Translations under genes and position numbers: made by a program
NCBI GenBank assembly: GCA_902571795.1
Contig: CACGDL010000012.1
Span: forward strand, 1 to 35,315
Direction of reading: 5' to 3'
DNA: 35,315 nt
Source of the DNA: an uncultured Prochlorococcus sp.
GTDB lineage: Bacteria > Cyanobacteriota > Cyanobacteriia > PCC-6307 > Cyanobiaceae
The notes under the pieces: generated by a model
What the model was told of the DNA's origin: nothing
What the model saw: only the letters and a program-made list of their open reading frames with translations
Database searches by the model: none
Shown: one piece after another, positions 31,874 through 35,315 of the stretch
How positions within the stretch are numbered: the first letter of the stretch is position 1
Layout: the number at the start of each line of letters is the position of its first letter

Positions 31874-32602
31874 ATGAATAATAAATATGAGTTAATTTAT
31901 GAAGGCAAAGCAAAAAAAGTATTTACTCATGATGATGTAGATAAAGTAAGAATTGAATTCAAAGATGATGCTACAGCTTTTAATGCTTTGAAAAAAGATA
32001 AATTTGAAGGTAAAGGCAAACTTAATTGCTTAATAAGCGCAAGAATTTTTGAGATTCTTACTAAGAACAATATTACCACTCATTTTATTGAACTTGAAAA
32101 TGAAAATACAATGATTGCCAAAAAAATAAAAGTAATTCCATTAGAAATTGTTCTAAGAAATACTGCTTATGGTTCTTTGTGTAAACAAACTACTTTTAAA
32201 CCTGGAACTTTGCTATCAAAACCATTAATTGATATCTATCTTAAAAATGATGAACTTAATGATCCCCTTATTACAAAAGATAGAATTGAATTAATGAATA
32301 TAGTAAGCTCTCATGATTTAGAATTTATAATAAATTTAACATTGAAAATTAATTTAATCCTGAAAAGTTTTTTTAAAAATATTCAACTTCAACTTGTGGA
32401 TTTCAAATTGGAATTTGGTTATGATTTTAGAAATAACATTCTTCTTGGGGATGAAATAAGTCCTGATAATTGTAGATTATGGGATCTAAATCAAAAAAAT
32501 GATACAATTGTAAGTCTAGATAAAGATAGATTTAGGAATGATTTAGGTGGTCTAATTGAAGCTTACAGTGAAATTTATCGACGAATAAACGATTATCTTT
32601 AG
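31874..32602 (+). CDS. purC: SAICAR synthetase
   Basis: 242 residues. PurC joins aspartate to CAIR, step 8 of purine synthesis. The start YELIYEGKAKKVFTHDDVDK is typical, followed by FKDDATAFNALKKDKFEGKG, VIPLEIVLRNTAYGSLCKQT (the conserved E-V-V-R-N region, here EIVLRN), and the C-terminal LVDFKLEFGYD with LGDEISPDNCRLWD. Length and motifs are normal. Transcribed away from purD, with the BamA gene close behind. Confidence 0.97.
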   Translation: MNNKYELIYEGKAKKVFTHDDVDKVRIEFKDDATAFNALKKDKFEGKGKLNCLISARIFEILTKNNITTHFIELENENTMIAKKIKVIPLEIVLRNTAYGSLCKQTTFKPGTLLSKPLIDIYLKNDELNDPLITKDRIELMNIVSSHDLEFIINLTLKINLILKSFFKNIQLQLVDFKLEFGYDFRNNILLGDEISPDNCRLWDLNQKNDTIVSLDKDRFRNDLGGLIEAYSEIYRRINDYL

Positions 32603-32643
32603 CCTTGTTAAACAATGATTTATTTACCTTAATCAAAAGTACT

Positions 32644-34782
32644 ATGCAAAAACATACTTTAAAGTTTAGAAAAGTTTGCACTAATTTTGTCTGCTTCCAA
32701 TTGATTTTAATATCAAATAATTCAGAACTTTTTGCTAAGTATTTGCCAAATGATGTTGAAAAATCAATCAAAAGCCTAGAAATACAAAATATTAAAAATC
32801 GATTTTTTCAGGGAATTGATTTTAAAGAAGAGAAAAATTTTTTTGTTGCAGAAAATAATGATGATATTAATGAAAAAAGTGTTCTTATCTCAGAAATAAT
32901 TATTGAAGGTTGGGAAAATCATCCTGAGGGTAGAAAACTTGAATTAGCGGCATATGACTCTATGAGTATAAAGCCTGGAAGTATTGTTGATAATCAAATT
33001 TTAAATCAAGATCTTAACGCAATATATGCTAGCGGTTGGTTTTCAGGAGTTAAAATAAAGTCTCAAGAAGGGCCATTAGGAGTGAGGCTAATTGTTAGTG
33101 TAGTACCTAATCCCATTTTGAAGAAAGTTGAACTTAAACCAATAAACTCATTAATTTCTAATGAATATGTAGATGATATTTTTAATAATTATTATGGAAC
33201 AACTCTTAACCTAAATGAAATTCAAAATAAGATAGAAATAATAAAAAACCGTTATGAAAAAGAGGGTTATTCTTTAGCTAGAATTAATGGCCCTGATAGA
33301 ATCTCTGAGAACGGAATAGTGACATTAAAAGTTTCTGAGGGCATCATATCTGATGTAAAATTAAGATTTCCAGATTCTGATGGTGAATCTATTATTGACG
33401 GAAAACCCAGAAAAGGGAAAACAAAAGACTGGGTCATCAAAAGAGAGTTAAAAACACAACCCGGCACGATTTTTAATAGAAAAATCTTAGAGGCTGATAT
33501 CAGTCGACTCTACGCCACATCATTATTTGATGATGTAAAGGTATCTCTTGGCCCAGATAATTTAAATACTGGCCAAGTCATAATTTTTTTAGATTTGAGC
33601 GAGCAAAGGACAGGTTCATTAACTGGTGGGCTTGGTTATAGCAATAGCTCGGGGATCTTCGCATCACTTGGTTTGCAGGAAACAAATGCACTTGGTAGGG
33701 CGTGGTCTACAAATTTCAATCTCAATTTTGGAGAATATTCAACTACCTATAATTTTTCTTTATCTGATCCATGGATCAAGGGAGATAAACATAGAACTTC
33801 ATTTAGAACCAATGTTTTTCTGAGTAGAGATTATCCTCAAGAATTTAAAAGTGAAAACAATGGCAGATTATATGCAGTAGATGATCAAATACCTACTAGC
33901 TCTGATAGTTTTTCATCAATAGTTTTAGAAAAAACTGGCGGTGGATTTTCTTTTTCAAGACCCCTTAATGGCGGAGATCCATTTAAGGTCTCTAAGTGGA
34001 GAGTTCTTGCAGGGATGAATTTTAAGAAAGTAAAGATGATTGATGGTGATGGTAACAAAAAACCATTTGGCGATAGGACTCCAACCACAACCAAAAATAA
34101 TATAACTGACATTATTTGTATTGGATTTACGCCTAACGATGGGTCATGCCCTGATGAAAATACATTGGTGAGTGTTATTGCAAGTGCATCTAGAAATAAT
34201 TTGAATAATTCCACCAACCCTACTTCAGGAAACAAATTAAGCTTTGGTAGCGAACAATTTGTTTCGATGGGGGAAAACTCTCCAACTTTTAATAGAATGA
34301 GGGCTTCTTATTCATTTTTTATACCAACAAAATTGATCAATTTAACCAAAGCATGTAAGTCTAGTAGTGCCAATAGTGAAGATTGTCCCCAAGCCATAGG
34401 TTTTCAATTTAAGGCCGGAACTATACTTGGGGAATTGCCTCCATATGAATCATTTTGTATTGGAGGGACATCATCCGTTAGAGGATGGGGAGCGTGTGAT
34501 TTAGCTGTAAGTAAAAGCTTTGTTGAAGGTACTGTAGAATATAGATTCCCTGTTTGGAGAATGATATCGGGAGCTTTATTTGTTGATGCGGGAAGTGATT
34601 TAGGCTCCCAAAATGATGTCCCAGGAAAACCTGGTAAATTATTACAGAAATCAGGTTCTGGTTATTCACTTGGCGGTGGAGTTGGAGTGAAAACACCAAT
34701 TGGTCCATTAAGATTAGATGTTGCCAGTAAGGATCTAAGTGGAGATTGGAGATATACACTTGGAGTTGGATGGAAATTTTAA
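32644..34782 (+). CDS. bamA: Omp85/BamA family outer-membrane assembly protein
   Basis: The start chosen is ATG 32644 (712 residues), because it gives a signal-like N-terminus (MQKHTLKFRKVCTNFVCFQ) with a hydrophobic stretch. A TTG at 32605 would add 13 residues. It inserts beta-barrel proteins into the outer membrane. Three POTRA-like repeats are visible: at SEIIIEGWENHPEGR, at KKVELKPINSL with YEKEGYSLARINGP, and at KRELKTQPGTIFNR with LYATSLFDDVKVSL. The barrel starts at GSLTGGLGYSNSSGIFASLG, with the L6 motif SSVRGWGACDL, and ends in the expected Phe (GVGWKF). Three POTRAs are normal for cyanobacterial Omp85/Toc75 relatives. Confidence 0.92.
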   Translation: MQKHTLKFRKVCTNFVCFQLILISNNSELFAKYLPNDVEKSIKSLEIQNIKNRFFQGIDFKEEKNFFVAENNDDINEKSVLISEIIIEGWENHPEGRKLELAAYDSMSIKPGSIVDNQILNQDLNAIYASGWFSGVKIKSQEGPLGVRLIVSVVPNPILKKVELKPINSLISNEYVDDIFNNYYGTTLNLNEIQNKIEIIKNRYEKEGYSLARINGPDRISENGIVTLKVSEGIISDVKLRFPDSDGESIIDGKPRKGKTKDWVIKRELKTQPGTIFNRKILEADISRLYATSLFDDVKVSLGPDNLNTGQVIIFLDLSEQRTGSLTGGLGYSNSSGIFASLGLQETNALGRAWSTNFNLNFGEYSTTYNFSLSDPWIKGDKHRTSFRTNVFLSRDYPQEFKSENNGRLYAVDDQIPTSSDSFSSIVLEKTGGGFSFSRPLNGGDPFKVSKWRVLAGMNFKKVKMIDGDGNKKPFGDRTPTTTKNNITDIICIGFTPNDGSCPDENTLVSVIASASRNNLNNSTNPTSGNKLSFGSEQFVSMGENSPTFNRMRASYSFFIPTKLINLTKACKSSSANSEDCPQAIGFQFKAGTILGELPPYESFCIGGTSSVRGWGACDLAVSKSFVEGTVEYRFPVWRMISGALFVDAGSDLGSQNDVPGKPGKLLQKSGSGYSLGGGVGVKTPIGPLRLDVASKDLSGDWRYTLGVGWKF

Positions 34783-35315
34783 GTGTTTTCTTGGCCTGCT
34801 AATTATGATTTCTGCTATACCTTGGCTGGTGTTATCTCCAGAGAAGGTATAGGCCTTCATAGTGGAGAAAAAACAAGACTTACAATTTCTTCTTATGAAA
34901 AAGAAGGATATTATGTTTCTTTCAAGGATAAACCTGACGAGATTTTTAAGCTTACTCAAGATTTAATTGGAAGTACTATGCTTTGTACGGCAGTTAAATT
35001 GGGAGGGAGAAATTTATATACTATTGAGCATCTATTATCTTCAATGGCTGGGTGCGGGTTAAGTTATATTCATATTGAAGTTGATGGGAAAGAGATTCCA
35101 CTTTTGGATGGATCTGCAATTCAGTGGGTTAAAGATTTTGAAGAAGTAGGTATAAAAAAGGCACCAAAACCAGATAATTTTTTTCGAGAAATTAATAAAT
35201 CAATAATTTTAAATAAAGAAGACTCAGTTATAGTGGCAACTCCCTCTGAAAAAACTACAATTATATCCACCATAAGTTTTTCGTATAAAGCAATTGGAAA
35301 TCAAACTTTTGTTAT
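34783..35315 (+). CDS. lpxC: UDP-3-O-acyl-N-acetylglucosamine deacetylase (3' end outside window)
   Basis: 177 codons from GTG 34783, directly touching the bamA stop codon, then cut by the window edge. LpxC catalyses the committed step of lipid A synthesis with a catalytic zinc. Seen: YTLAGVISREGIGLHSGEKT at the start, TAVKLGGRNLYTIEHLLSSM with the first zinc-ligand His in IEHLL, and IEVDGKEIPLLDGSAIQWVK. The second ligand motif (HTIGL and HxxxD) lies beyond the window. The abutting start suggests coupling with bamA; further lpx genes probably follow. Confidence 0.95.
   Translation, partial: MFSWPANYDFCYTLAGVISREGIGLHSGEKTRLTISSYEKEGYYVSFKDKPDEIFKLTQDLIGSTMLCTAVKLGGRNLYTIEHLLSSMAGCGLSYIHIEVDGKEIPLLDGSAIQWVKDFEEVGIKKAPKPDNFFREINKSIILNKEDSVIVATPSEKTTIISTISFSYKAIGNQTFV

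Noticed and set aside
1..35315. CRISPR arrays, transposases, integrases, rRNA genes
   Set aside because: No regularly spaced direct repeats, no transposase or integrase motifs and no rRNA segments were seen.

Overview
The window reads as a piece of a streamlined, very AT-rich picocyanobacterial chromosome, most likely a high-light-adapted Prochlorococcus. Evidence: adjacent kaiB and kaiC with no kaiA between rplU and kaiB; an NblS/Hik33-type sensor kinase; petF ferredoxin; cyanobacteria-specific small membrane proteins; almost no spacing between genes; and frequent TTG and GTG starts. I see no insertion sequence, prophage, integrase or CRISPR array. The exact strain cannot be read from the sequence alone.

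Layout. Positions 1-4000 are a patchwork of very small genes: a partial DUF805 membrane protein, about ten reading frames of 31-78 codons (many with a single membrane segment), a DUF861-type cupin and an EamA transporter. Two of the small proteins, 1.2 kb apart on opposite strands, share a membrane segment followed by an acidic Asp-rich/QDGG motif. Positions 4100-8430 (mostly plus strand) hold an HI0933-like flavoprotein, a GAF protein with a Cys/His tail, a DUF2214/DUF1643 pair and a pirin. Positions 8430-16000 hold murD, a short-chain dehydrogenase, a stand-alone fragment resembling the adenylation part of NAD-dependent DNA ligase, a photolyase-like protein whose two domains appear in swapped order, a DoxX protein, a PNPOx-like flavoprotein, a membrane methyltransferase-like protein and a tRNA-Val.

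Positions 16100-26300 are mostly housekeeping: a YlmH-type S4 protein and a neighbour in one transcription unit, then divergent serA-prmA-petF with a clear terminator, a lumenal pentapeptide protein, ribonuclease Z, a SpoIID-like protein, truB, an orphan methyltransferase, and rpmA/rplU. Positions 26400-35315 hold the clock genes kaiB-kaiC, convergent with a purD-nblS unit. Divergent from purD run purC, an Omp85/BamA gene and the start of lpxC, linking purine synthesis with outer-membrane assembly and lipid A synthesis.

The most interesting items are the domain-swapped photolyase-like protein (12695-13849), the ligase-like nucleotidyltransferase that lacks its last catalytic motif (11659-12417), the small-protein cluster with its paralogous acidic pair and a PsbT-like 31-residue protein, the tRNA-Val with C at position 33, and the kaiA-less clock locus facing the nblS kinase gene.
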